Source: Deltaproteobacteria bacterium (GTDB lineage Bacteria > Myxococcota > JACPTQ01). From it: a stretch of DNA of 42,841 nt. Where the stretch lies: NCBI GenBank assembly GCA_016192705.1, contig JACPTQ010000084.1:1-42841 (forward strand), written 5' to 3'. Every line of letters begins with the position of its first letter. Position 1 is the stretch's first letter. The translations under genes were made by a program, and so were the position numbers. Below, piece by piece: positions 8,359-16,870 of this stretch. The notes under the pieces were generated by a model. The model did no database searches. It had not been told where the DNA came from and worked only from the letters and a program-made list of their open reading frames with translations.

Positions 8359-9228
8359 CTACTGGCTCGACAAGACGCCGCGCAACGCGATCACCGAATC
8401 GCCACCAATAAAGACGCGCGTTTTTTTCCGATCGTCCGACACCCGCGTGTAAACGACGCCCGGACGCCCCAGTCCTCCGCCTTGTTCACCCGCTCCCGTT
8501 GCGCCGAGCCCAATTCGTCCCTCGGCCAAAAGGAACTGCGCTATCCGCCCGTGCGCAACGCCGGTCACCGGGTCTTCCCAAACTCCCACACCCGGCGCAA
8601 AATACCGGCATTCCCACCGCGTACCGCGCTCGTCCTTGAGCTTAAACGCACAAACACGCTTTAACCCCGTCGATCGCGCGAGCTTCGTCCACCGCGCGGG
8701 AACGAGTTCAACCTTCGTCAGCTGTGCACGCGCCGCGAGCGGGACAAACAACGTGTCTCCCTTAGACACCCGAAGCGGCATGCTCTGCGCAACCCACCCG
8801 ACAGGAACACCCATGACCCGCGCAACCGTCAGCGCCGAAATCGTGGGCGCCGTCCACGCCGCGTCATCCATTCCAAGCCAAACGCGCGTCCCGGCCGCCA
8901 TCCCATTCTCCACATCGACCGGCAACACACCCGCTCGAGTCTCAACGTAGGCGCGACCACCGTCCAGAATCCCCTCATCATTCAAAACAGCGAACGACGC
9001 AATCGTCGCGTGCCCGCAAAGCGCAACCTCGCCCGCCGGCGTGAAGTAACGAATCTTGATGTCGGCGCGTGACGACGGCATTAAGAACGCGGTCTCCGAC
9101 AAATTCATTTCGCGCGCAATCGCTTGCATCCGCGCAGGCGTGAGCGCCGCCCCTTTGGGCACCACCGCCGCCGGGTTTCCTTCGAGCGCCTTCTTTGTAA
9201 AAACGTCGACCTGATAAACCCTGAGCAT
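8359..9228 (-). CDS. PhzF-family isomerase/epimerase
   Basis: The protein has the PhzF fold signature: VYQVDVFTKKALEGNPAAVV at the N-terminus, NLSETAFL containing the catalytic Glu region, FTPAGEVALCGHATIASF, and the mirrored C-terminal half with EDPVTGVAHG. The length of about 289 residues fits the family. The physiological substrate of most members is unknown, so no symbol is given. ATG 9228 is used; GTG 9255, six bases after the lpxA stop, would add nine residues. It is the last gene of the minus-strand envelope cluster and converges on bfr with only six bases between stops. Confidence 0.9.
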   Translation of the reverse strand: MLRVYQVDVFTKKALEGNPAAVVPKGAALTPARMQAIAREMNLSETAFLMPSSRADIKIRYFTPAGEVALCGHATIASFAVLNDEGILDGGRAYVETRAGVLPVDVENGMAAGTRVWLGMDDAAWTAPTISALTVARVMGVPVGWVAQSMPLRVSKGDTLFVPLAARAQLTKVELVPARWTKLARSTGLKRVCAFKLKDERGTRWECRYFAPGVGVWEDPVTGVAHGRIAQFLLAEGRIGLGATGAGEQGGGLGRPGVVYTRVSDDRKKTRVFIGGDSVIALRGVLSSQ

Positions 9229-9260
9229 CCCTGGCGTTGGTCGCTCCGGAAACACGTCGC

Positions 9261-10082
9261 CTACCGAATGACTCCGCGCTCGCTTGTCCGCACAAACTCG
9301 ACGAGATGCGTCACCTCTGGCACCGATTCCACCTCCGCCCGCACGCGCGCAATCGCCCGCGTAACCGACAGGCCCGATCGAAAGATGAGGCGATATGCCT
9401 GCCGAATCTTTTCAATCGTGTCCGCCGACAACCCGCGTCGCTTGAGGCCAACCACGTTCAATCCGAAAAGGCGCGCGCGATCCCCAGTTGCGTGCATAAA
9501 CGGTGGGAGATCTTGCGACACCATCGACCCACCGCCAACAAACGACAGTTTTCCGAGCCGCGCGAATTGGTGCACCGCCGAGAGCCCGCCCACCGTTACG
9601 TGGTCACCCACCTCGACATGTCCGGCCAGCGTAACCCCATTTGCAAACACAACGCGATCGCCAAGCCGGCAGTCGTGCGCGAGATGGCAGTACGCCATGA
9701 TAAGGCAATCGTCGCCAATGACGGTCGTGCCTCCGCCCTTCTCGGTGCCGAGGTTGATCGTGACGTATTCGCGGATTGTGTTCCGGTCGCCAATCGCAAG
9801 CTCAGTCGGCTCACCGTTGTACTTCGAGTCCTGCGGCACCATCCCGATGCACGCAAACGGGTAGATGCGGTTGTCGGCGCCGATCGTCGTGTGTCCTTGC
9901 ACCACAACGTGCGGACCAACCCGCGTTCCGGCACCAATTTTCACGCGGCCACCGATAATCGAATACGGCCCGATATCAACGCCGTCGTCGAGCACCGCCC
10001 CGCCGTCGACCACGGCCGTTGGATGGATCACCACGCGCTTGCGTTCACCGCGAACCGACTTGAGAGAACTCTGTTTGCCCAT
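9261..10082 (-). CDS. lpxA: UDP-N-acetylglucosamine acyltransferase
   Basis: LpxA catalyses the first step of lipid A synthesis, transferring a 3-hydroxyacyl group from ACP to UDP-GlcNAc. The 273-residue protein has a left-handed beta-helix of hexapeptide repeats (IGAGTRVGPHVVV and similar), then the conserved segment GMVPQDSKYNGEPTELAIGD. The catalytic histidine lies in CHLAHDC (H136, with H133 nearby), and the helical C-terminal domain is complete. The start ATG has AGGTGA five bases upstream, which rules out the longer reading. It follows fabZ by 69 bases. The usual lpxI or lpxB neighbours are not present; phzF follows instead. Confidence 0.96.
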   Translation of the reverse strand: MGKQSSLKSVRGERKRVVIHPTAVVDGGAVLDDGVDIGPYSIIGGRVKIGAGTRVGPHVVVQGHTTIGADNRIYPFACIGMVPQDSKYNGEPTELAIGDRNTIREYVTINLGTEKGGGTTVIGDDCLIMAYCHLAHDCRLGDRVVFANGVTLAGHVEVGDHVTVGGLSAVHQFARLGKLSFVGGGSMVSQDLPPFMHATGDRARLFGLNVVGLKRRGLSADTIEKIRQAYRLIFRSGLSVTRAIARVRAEVESVPEVTHLVEFVRTSERGVIR

Positions 10083-10151
10083 TATTTCACCTGCCACCAC
10101 ATCGACCCGATGCCAGACGCTCGCGCATCCCAAACATCGGAACAACCAACA

Positions 10152-10601
10152 TCACCCTTCGCTCCTGGGCTTGTCAGAAATCATCGCCACCAGCTCGGCC
10201 TCGGCGACTCTCTGTCCGGCCACGGTCGCTTCGCCACGAAAGCGCCAAATGGTCGGCCGTCGCTGCAGCGTGACGAGCTCGATTCTGAGCGCGTCACCTG
10301 GAATAACCGGCTTGCGGAATTTCGCCTTCTCAATAGATAAAAAGTAGATGGATTTCTTTAAAAAATCAAATGGTTCAGCCTTATGCGCAAGAACGACCCC
10401 CACTTGCGCCATCGCCTCGACGATCAACACACCGGGCATAACGGGGTCGCCCGGAAAATGCCCCTGGAAAAACGGCTCATTCACTGTCACGTTTTTTAGG
10501 CCGACAATCCGCTTAGGGACGTCAAGTTCCTCAATGCGATCGAAGAGGAGAAACGGGTAACGGTGCGGCACAAGGCCAAGGATTTCGCGAATTCCTATCA
10601 C
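10152..10601 (-). CDS. fabZ: 3-hydroxyacyl-ACP dehydratase FabZ
   Basis: FabZ dehydrates 3-hydroxyacyl-ACP in fatty acid elongation and competes with LpxA and LpxD for the same hydroxyacyl-ACP pool. The 149-residue hot-dog protein has PHRYPFLLFDRI, the catalytic H48 in GHFPGDPVMPG and E62 in VEAMAQ. It starts with GTG in a four-base overlap (GTGA) with the lpxD stop, so it is translationally coupled to lpxD. The placement between lpxD and lpxA is the classic arrangement. Confidence 0.97.
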   Translation of the reverse strand: MIGIREILGLVPHRYPFLLFDRIEELDVPKRIVGLKNVTVNEPFFQGHFPGDPVMPGVLIVEAMAQVGVVLAHKAEPFDFLKKSIYFLSIEKAKFRKPVIPGDALRIELVTLQRRPTIWRFRGEATVAGQRVAEAELVAMISDKPRSEG

Positions 10602-11617
10602 GCCGGACCGCCCTTGCGCAGCGCGGCATACAGGTCTGGGAGCTTGGGCAAAATAGCGGCAACGCGAAGCCAGACACGATGCGGCATCGCGGGGCTTCCG
10701 GCAACGACTTCGCCCGCAGGAACATCTTTGGCGATTCCCGACTGCGGAACTATCTTCGCACCCTTCCCAACCGTCACGTGCGGGATCATTCCGACCTGGC
10801 CGCCGATCGCCGCACCATCCTCAATCCGACAAGAACCGGCAACACCCGTCTGCGCAACGATAAGAACGTTTTCGCCGACGACGACATTGTGACCAATATG
10901 CACGAGGTTGTCGATTTTCGTCCCGCGTCCAATTCGTGTCTCGCCAAACGTCGCGCGATCGATCGTCGCGTTGGCACCCACCTCGACATCGTCCTCAATC
11001 GCCACAATTCCCGCTTGCGGAATCTTCAAGTGGCAGGCGCCGTCCCACGCAAAACCAAACCCGTCCGCGCCAACGACGACACCGGGATGAAGAATGACGC
11101 GGTCGCCGATCCGACAGCCGTCGCGAACAACGACGTTCGGGTGAAGCACCGCGTCCGCGCCGATTTGGACGTTTTCGCCCAAAAACGCACCCGCGGAAAT
11201 CACCGAGCGGTCCCCAATCCGTACGCCACCCGCAACATGCGCGCCGGCCTGAACTTCGACATCCGCGCCGATCACCGCGTCGGGTGCGACGTCGGCCGAC
11301 GGCGCAACACCGCGCCTTTTCGCCCGCGCCGGCTCAAAGTGCCGCGCCACGCGTGCCATCGCGAGGTACGGGTTTTGCGCAACAATCAGCGCGAACGGCC
11401 GCTCGCGCCCGTCGACTTCGTGCCGAATCTCGGTCGAAACGATGACCGCTCCGGCGCGACACGAATCAAAGAGCGGCAAATATTTCGGGTGGTGCAGAAA
11501 CGTCACCTCTCCAGGACCCGCTTCGTCAATCGCGGCAACCCCACTCACGACGCGCGTCCCGTCGCCATCAAGGTCACCACCGACGAGCGATGCAATCTCC
11601 TCTAAAGTCGTCGTCAC
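10598..11617 (-). CDS. lpxD: UDP-3-O-acylglucosamine N-acyltransferase
   Basis: LpxD adds the N-linked hydroxyacyl chain in lipid A synthesis. The 339-residue protein has an N-terminal uridine-binding domain (GVAAIDEAGPGEVTFLHHPK). A long hexapeptide beta-helix follows, with the catalytic histidine region NLVHIGHNVVVGENVLIVAQ, then GGQVGMIPHVTVGKGAKIVP. GTG is the start and abuts the TAA of ompH directly. The family length is complete. Confidence 0.96.
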   Translation of the reverse strand: MTTTLEEIASLVGGDLDGDGTRVVSGVAAIDEAGPGEVTFLHHPKYLPLFDSCRAGAVIVSTEIRHEVDGRERPFALIVAQNPYLAMARVARHFEPARAKRRGVAPSADVAPDAVIGADVEVQAGAHVAGGVRIGDRSVISAGAFLGENVQIGADAVLHPNVVVRDGCRIGDRVILHPGVVVGADGFGFAWDGACHLKIPQAGIVAIEDDVEVGANATIDRATFGETRIGRGTKIDNLVHIGHNVVVGENVLIVAQTGVAGSCRIEDGAAIGGQVGMIPHVTVGKGAKIVPQSGIAKDVPAGEVVAGSPAMPHRVWLRVAAILPKLPDLYAALRKGGPA

Positions 11618-12145
11618 TTACTTGCGCCCGTAGCGATCGTTGTATCGGCGAATCAGCTCATTCGAAAGGTCAAGCGCCGGCTTCGCGAAAACGAGGCCGC
11701 TGTCGGTTTTCTCCAAAATAAACGTGAAATCCTGCTCCTGCCCAATATCACCAAGCAATTTCGACAGCTTCGCCAAGATCGGTTTCGTAATGTCGGCCTC
11801 TTGTTTCGCAAGGTCCTTTTGAAGCGCCATATAGAGCTGCATGAGCTCTTGCCGCTTCGTCATATACTCCTCGGCCTTTTTCCGCTTCGCCTCGTCCTTC
11901 AAAATGACCGATTCTTTTCGAAGCTCATCCTCAAACCGCTTGAGCGCGTTTTGCTTTTCATTCAGTTGCTTTTGTTTCTTGTCGAAAATCCGCTTGAGCT
12001 TCGCTTTGGCGCGCTTCCCATCCTCGATTTCGCCCAAACACCGCTGCAAGTCGACGTAGCCGACCTTAATCGCCGCGGCCCGCGCCAGCACAGGAAATGC
12101 GAGCGCGGCGCACAAAACAACAGCGGACGCAAAAGTTGACCTCAT
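11618..12145 (-). CDS. OmpH/Skp-family periplasmic chaperone
   Basis: This is a periplasmic holdase for unfolded outer-membrane proteins, upstream of the Bam machine. The 175-residue protein has a signal peptide (MRSTFASAVVLCAALAFPVL then ARA). The OmpH start IKVGYVDLQRCL follows, then a long basic coiled coil (about residues 45-120) and a C-terminal piece ending YNDRYGRK. The start ATG is fixed by AAGGAGA a few bases upstream; readings extended further upstream are rejected. Position between bamA and lpxD is typical. Confidence 0.93.
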   Translation of the reverse strand: MRSTFASAVVLCAALAFPVLARAAAIKVGYVDLQRCLGEIEDGKRAKAKLKRIFDKKQKQLNEKQNALKRFEDELRKESVILKDEAKRKKAEEYMTKRQELMQLYMALQKDLAKQEADITKPILAKLSKLLGDIGQEQDFTFILEKTDSGLVFAKPALDLSNELIRRYNDRYGRK

Positions 12146-12228
12146 TGGATTCTCCTTAAACCGGTGGTTTTTAACGGTTTGTGCCTCGAACGTCAAGACA
12201 TTTGACGCAAAGAAAAACCGACGCGCGC

Positions 12229-14661
12229 TCAGAAGGTATTCCCGATCGTGAACTCGAACACAATTGGCTGCTCGCCGACCCGGCGGTTGATCGGGATCCC
12301 CCACTCAAAGCGGAGCGGCCCAATCGGCGAAAACCACCGGAAGCCGAAGCCCCACGACATGCGCAGATTCAGCGGGTTTATCTCCTCTGCGTCGTCAAAC
12401 GCATTCCCCGCGTCGAAGAAAACGACGCCTTTGATGCCGATCTTCGCAACGATCGGGATTTCGATCTCCGCGTTAAAAACCATCTCTTTGTTGCCGCCGA
12501 TGTTGAAGTCGGCGCGCAAAAACGCGGGGTCGTTCAAATCGGGCACTTTGAGACGCGGCCCGAGCGATCGCGGCTCGTAACCGCGCACCGAGTTGATACC
12601 GCCCGTGAAGTAGCGCTCGAAGATCGGAACGCCCTGCGGGTTTGGCGAGGTGATGAAGCCGAGTTCGAGGTTTAGCTTGAAGATCCAATTGTCGAGGAAC
12701 GGGAAATAAGCGCGGCCATATCCAGAGAGCCGCGTGAAAAGGTTCGTGCTGCCGGTGTATTCGGCGGCGTGTTCGACGGTGCCGCCGACGAGCGTGCCGC
12801 GCGACGGGAAAATGCGGTTGTTGCGCGTGTCGTAAGCGATCGACCCTTTGACGCTCGACGTGCGCCCCGATTGGAAAAGGTTCGCGAGCAGAATGTTCGT
12901 CGACGATCGCGACGCCGAACCGCCGAGCGAGGCGTTCACTTGTTCGAGCTTGTAGCTGAGTGCGACTTGCAGCGAGTCGGTCAGGTTGTAGCCGAAGAGG
13001 AGCGTGCCGCCGGTCGACGCGCGAAGGAAGTTGAAATAGTCGAGCTGCATATTGAAAACCGAAAACGACATGATGATGTCGGTGTCGGCGATGTGGGGTT
13101 CGAGGAACGACAATCGAAAGAGCTGGCGCAGCGCGGAAAGTTGGGCCTGGAGCGACAGGTCTTGGCCGCGGCCAAACAGGTTGTGCTCCGCGATTTGCGC
13201 CGTCGCGATGAAACTCTCAACCGAGCTAAAGCCCGCGCCAATTTGAAACGTCCCCGACGGTTTCTCCTTCACCTCGAAGTTTAAAATGACTCGGTCCTCG
13301 CGGCTCCCCTTCTTCTGCGTGACGACGATCCCCTCGCGCACAATCGCGCCGTCCCGCTCTTCGATGCCGCCGTGCTGATCATCGAAAAACCCGAGCGCCA
13401 ACACGCGCCGCTTCGACTGCGCAATCTTCGCGGCGTTGTAAATCTCGCCCTCCGCGAGCTTGATGTGGCGCCGAATCACCTTGTCGCGCGTCTTCGTGTT
13501 GCCACTCACCGTGATCCGCTCAACCGTGACCCGCATCCCCTTTTGCACATCGAACGTGACGTTCACGTGTTTGGGTTTTTTGCCAGCCGTCGTCACGGGC
13601 GTGACCGTCACAAAGGCGTAGCCGTCGTCCTTGTAGACGTTTGAGACGCGCGACATGTCGAGGAGCATCTTCGTTTTACTGAAGATTTCGCCCGGCTTCG
13701 CCTGAATGAGCTTTTTGATCTCCTCACGCGGCTTGACCATATCGCCGCTCACGTCGAGGTCGCCGACGAAATGCTGTTCGCCTTCGTCGACGTGAATGGT
13801 GATGCTTAAAAACTTCTTGTCCGGCGACAGCGTCACGAGCGGCTGCCCGACTTTGACATTCACGTAGCCCCGGTCGTGGTAGTACCCCTGCACGCGCGCG
13901 TGGTCGCGCCCGAACTCCTCTTCGTCGAACGTTCCGGCGCTCGACAGGAACGACAGGTGGTCGCCCTCGCGCGTCGCCATCGACTCCTTGAGCTCGGCCG
14001 TGGGAATCGCCTTGTTGCCGAGGAAAAGCACCTCTTTGACAATGACGTTTGTGTTTTCGTCGATGCGCAATATGACGTCGACGTCGCCCTCGGGAAGTTT
14101 GCGAATCTCGTGGCGCACTTCTGCGAGAAAGAACCCCTTCTTGAGGTACGCCTCGCGCACTTTTTCGACGTTGCGAACGATCTTGTCGAAATTAAGGCGC
14201 TCAAACGGGCGCAAATCGACAACCTTCTGAATGTCCTCGGCGTCAAGCTCGTCGTTGCCGAGCAAAAGGATTTTTCGCACCCACGGCTTTTCGCGAACGA
14301 TGTAAGCGAGCGCGTAATTCCCGCTCCCAGCGGGCACTTCGTCGAGCTCGGCACGGACATCGTCAAAGTCGCGCATCGCCCATATCGCCCGGATGTCCTC
14401 GCGCACCACGGCGGCTGAGTATTTTTCACCCGCGCGGGCTTTTAAGACGTTCAATATGTCGGTCGTGTCGATGCGCCGATTTCCGCGCACCTCGACCTTC
14501 GCGAGCTTAACTGGCTCGTCATCGGCGCGTGCGAGCGGAGAAAAGAAAAGGAGAAACCACAGAGTCACAGAGCCACAGAGGACGGACGAGAAAAGTGTCA
14601 AGCTCTTCCTCTTCCAGCCTCCCATACTCTGCGTCTCTGTGGTTACTCTTCTCTTCTTCAT
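12229..14661 (-). CDS. bamA: Outer membrane assembly factor BamA
   Basis: BamA inserts beta-barrel proteins into the outer membrane. The 810-residue precursor has five POTRA domains (starting VKLAKVEVRGNRRIDTTDIL and ending near residue 400). A 16-strand barrel follows, with the YFTGGINSVRGYE segment (the RG of the VRGF/Y-type loop motif) and a C-terminal beta-signal ending FTIGNTF with terminal Phe. Residues 13-46 form the signal peptide (SVLCGSVTLWFLLFF, cut near ARA/DD). Unusually, that peptide is encoded by a palindromic CACAGAG-type repeat (14555-14644). The start overlaps the lolD stop as ATGA. Met13 is an alternative start. Confidence 0.95.
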   Translation of the reverse strand: MKKRRVTTETQSMGGWKRKSLTLFSSVLCGSVTLWFLLFFSPLARADDEPVKLAKVEVRGNRRIDTTDILNVLKARAGEKYSAAVVREDIRAIWAMRDFDDVRAELDEVPAGSGNYALAYIVREKPWVRKILLLGNDELDAEDIQKVVDLRPFERLNFDKIVRNVEKVREAYLKKGFFLAEVRHEIRKLPEGDVDVILRIDENTNVIVKEVLFLGNKAIPTAELKESMATREGDHLSFLSSAGTFDEEEFGRDHARVQGYYHDRGYVNVKVGQPLVTLSPDKKFLSITIHVDEGEQHFVGDLDVSGDMVKPREEIKKLIQAKPGEIFSKTKMLLDMSRVSNVYKDDGYAFVTVTPVTTAGKKPKHVNVTFDVQKGMRVTVERITVSGNTKTRDKVIRRHIKLAEGEIYNAAKIAQSKRRVLALGFFDDQHGGIEERDGAIVREGIVVTQKKGSREDRVILNFEVKEKPSGTFQIGAGFSSVESFIATAQIAEHNLFGRGQDLSLQAQLSALRQLFRLSFLEPHIADTDIIMSFSVFNMQLDYFNFLRASTGGTLLFGYNLTDSLQVALSYKLEQVNASLGGSASRSSTNILLANLFQSGRTSSVKGSIAYDTRNNRIFPSRGTLVGGTVEHAAEYTGSTNLFTRLSGYGRAYFPFLDNWIFKLNLELGFITSPNPQGVPIFERYFTGGINSVRGYEPRSLGPRLKVPDLNDPAFLRADFNIGGNKEMVFNAEIEIPIVAKIGIKGVVFFDAGNAFDDAEEINPLNLRMSWGFGFRWFSPIGPLRFEWGIPINRRVGEQPIVFEFTIGNTF
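14555..14644. repeat. Palindromic ACCACAGAG-type repeat inside bamA 5' end
   Basis: The 18-base arms AACCACAGAGTCACAGAG (14555-14572) and CTCTGCGTCTCTGTGGTT (14627-14644) are inverted repeats with 16 of 18 matches. The left side continues with a 9-base periodic CACAGAG pattern to about 14580. It lies within codons 6-36 of bamA and encodes most of the signal peptide. A half copy is found in pal at 24001-24025. Confidence 0.75.
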
Positions 14662-15386
14662 CTTCCGTCGACCTGCTGCAAGCGCCCGTCCTTCATGCGC
14701 AGTCGCCGAGGCATCCGTCGCGCAAGTTCCTCGTTGTGCGTGACCACGACAATCGCCGTCCCGAAGCGCTCATTCGATTCGACGAGCAGGTCATGAATCG
14801 CCGCCGCCGTCCCCGCATCAAGGTTTCCCGTCGGCTCGTCGGCGAGCAAAAGCCGCGGTTTCATGACGAGCGCTCGCGCGATCGCCACGCGCTGCTGCTC
14901 ACCGCCCGAAAGCTCCGCGGGACGATGGCGAAGCCGCTCACCCAGCCCCAATGCGACAAGCAACTCCTCGGCCCGCGCGCGCGCCTCCGGCTCAGGCAAG
15001 CGGTTGATGAACGCCGGCATCATGACGTTCTCAAGCGCCGTAAACTCCGTCAGGAGATGATGGAACTGAAACACAAAACCGATGTTCTCGTTCCGAAAGC
15101 GCGCAAGCGCCGCCTCGTTCATCTTCGACAAGACGACTCCATCGAACGTTAATTTCCCCCGCGTCGCACCTTCGAGTGTTCCCACGACGTGAAGAAACGT
15201 CGATTTCCCCGCTCCCGATGCGCCCGTGATCGACAGAAGGTCGCGCGCGCCAATATCGAGATCGATGCCGCGCAGAACCGGAATGACCCGCCTTTCCATG
15301 ACAAACGACTTTTCGAGGTCGCGCACCTCGACGAGAACGTTCGCAGGCGAAGCGTGGGGTTCAGGCATCTTGACCACCGCCGACAT
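14658..15386 (-). CDS. lolD: Lipoprotein-releasing ABC transporter ATP-binding protein LolD
   Basis: LolD is the ATPase that drives release of outer-membrane lipoproteins from the inner membrane. The 242-residue protein has Walker A (GASGAGKST), a Q-loop (FVFQFHHLL, a LolD/MacB-type motif), a canonical signature [15 protein letters not shown], Walker B ([12 protein letters not shown]) and an H-loop (VVTHNEE). The start at ATG 15386 is two bases after the permease stop; a second ATG at 15368 is possible. The stop overlaps bamA by four bases. Confidence 0.94.
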   Translation of the reverse strand: MSAVVKMPEPHASPANVLVEVRDLEKSFVMERRVIPVLRGIDLDIGARDLLSITGASGAGKSTFLHVVGTLEGATRGKLTFDGVVLSKMNEAALARFRNENIGFVFQFHHLLTEFTALENVMMPAFINRLPEPEARARAEELLVALGLGERLRHRPAELSGGEQQRVAIARALVMKPRLLLADEPTGNLDAGTAAAIHDLLVESNERFGTAIVVVTHNEELARRMPRRLRMKDGRLQQVDGR

Positions 15387-15388
15387 CG

Positions 15389-16858
15389 TCAAACCTGCCG
15401 CAGCCCTTCCGCGGGGCGAAGGCGCGTCGCCTTGATCGCCGGATAGATCGTCGCAAGGAAAGAGAGCGCCACGCCCGCACCCATGACGGCGAGCACGTAG
15501 CGCGGCTCGATATTCACTGGAATAGATTGAATATAATAGACGTCCGTCACTTCGAGCGGAATATCCGCAAGCCGAAGCGCGCCACATGCAATGAGCGCCC
15601 ACAGAGCGCCGATCGACGTACCGATTCCGCCCAGCACCAGCCCGTCGAGGATGAAGATTTTGAGCATCCGCATCGCCGACGCGCCCATCGCCTTCAGAAT
15701 CGAGATTTCCCGCGCGCGCTCGATGACGAGCATAACGAGCGTCGCCGCGATCGCAAACGACGCGACGAGGATCACAAAAATCAAAACTCCAAACATCGCG
15801 AGCTTCTCGAGCTTGAGCGCCGAAAACAGATTTCGGTTCATCTCGGTCCAGTCGCGCACTTCGGTTTCCGCGCCAAACTCAGCGCGCAACGCCGCCGCAA
15901 CCGGCGCCGTCTCGAACTCGTTTTGCACGCGCATCTCAATCCCGGTGACCGCGCCCTCAAGGTTCATAAACTTCTGTGCCGCGGCGAGCGTCGTGAACGC
16001 GAGCTTCGAATCGATTTCGTACATCCCCGAAAACGTGATCCCAACCACGCGAAAATTCTGGTTCTTCGGCATCGGCCCGGCCGGCCCGAGCTCGCCGAGC
16101 GGCGACACGAGCGTCACCTCGTCGCCCAGCGTCAAGTGGTGAATCTTCGCAAGCTCGCGCCCGATGATGACGCCCGGCATCGGCTTCAGCACATCGTCGA
16201 GCGTGACCGGATGCGCTTCCCCCTGCGAGTTCGACGCTTCGCGTGGAACCTCCTCGCCCCACTCCGCGCGCAAGTCCTCCTTCATCCTCCGAACAATCGC
16301 CTTCGGGTCGGCGAGCCAGTCGAGCCCTCCCGCGACGCGCAAATCCCACGGCCCCGTTAAATACAGATACCGGTTGCGGTCGACGTCGATCACGTCGCGC
16401 GATCGCTCGACATCAATCCCCTTCATCAGAATTCCGCTCGACGCGTTCGTCGACGACACCAACACCTCAGCCGACACATACGGGCTCGCGGCAAGCACAC
16501 CCGGCGTCGCGCGCACCTTGTCAGCCGCAGCCGCGTGGTCCGTGAAGTCCGGCTTCTCCACAACAACGTGCGCGTGTGCGCCCGTGAACTTGCGCCGTAA
16601 ATGTTCTTCGAAACCGCCAATCACCGAGATGACGACGATCATCGTGAACACGCCGATCGCGATGCAAAGCGTCGAGAGAATTGTGATCTCCGAAAAAAAA
16701 CCGCGGCGCTTTGCGGTGACGCCCAAGAACACCAAAAAAAGGATGATCCCGACGACGTTGAGTGGCGTCAAAAGCGCAACAACGAGCATTGTCCCAACGA
16801 GCTGACCGCGTCGGTCGAGCTTCAAAAAGCGCGTCGCAATGAACCGCTCGAAACGCAT
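15389..16858 (-). CDS. LolC/LolE-family lipoprotein-releasing permease
   Basis: This is the membrane subunit partnering LolD. Conserved features are ISVIGGFEEHLRRKFTGAHAHV after the first core helix, a periplasmic domain of about 300 residues, and the C-terminal three-helix FtsX-like region with ERAREISILKAMGAS and PAIKATRLRPAEGLRQV. The protein has 489 residues. Its N-terminus carries an extra hydrophobic stretch (about residues 20-48) before the usual first helix, so it may have five membrane helices rather than four. A single permease gene suggests a homodimer (LolF-like use) rather than LolC plus LolE. Confidence 0.9.
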   Translation of the reverse strand: MRFERFIATRFLKLDRRGQLVGTMLVVALLTPLNVVGIILFLVFLGVTAKRRGFFSEITILSTLCIAIGVFTMIVVISVIGGFEEHLRRKFTGAHAHVVVEKPDFTDHAAAADKVRATPGVLAASPYVSAEVLVSSTNASSGILMKGIDVERSRDVIDVDRNRYLYLTGPWDLRVAGGLDWLADPKAIVRRMKEDLRAEWGEEVPREASNSQGEAHPVTLDDVLKPMPGVIIGRELAKIHHLTLGDEVTLVSPLGELGPAGPMPKNQNFRVVGITFSGMYEIDSKLAFTTLAAAQKFMNLEGAVTGIEMRVQNEFETAPVAAALRAEFGAETEVRDWTEMNRNLFSALKLEKLAMFGVLIFVILVASFAIAATLVMLVIERAREISILKAMGASAMRMLKIFILDGLVLGGIGTSIGALWALIACGALRLADIPLEVTDVYYIQSIPVNIEPRYVLAVMGAGVALSFLATIYPAIKATRLRPAEGLRQV

Positions 16859-16870
16859 CTTAATCCGCCG

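Noticed and set aside
9237-10340. Long plus-strand open frame of 367 codons
   Set aside because: It is antisense to lpxA, fabZ and phzF, whose catalytic motifs are all intact on the minus strand. GC-rich codon use keeps the opposite frame open.
13860-14429. Alternative gene inside bamA
   Set aside because: Shifted frame of bamA; the POTRA domains are intact in the main frame.
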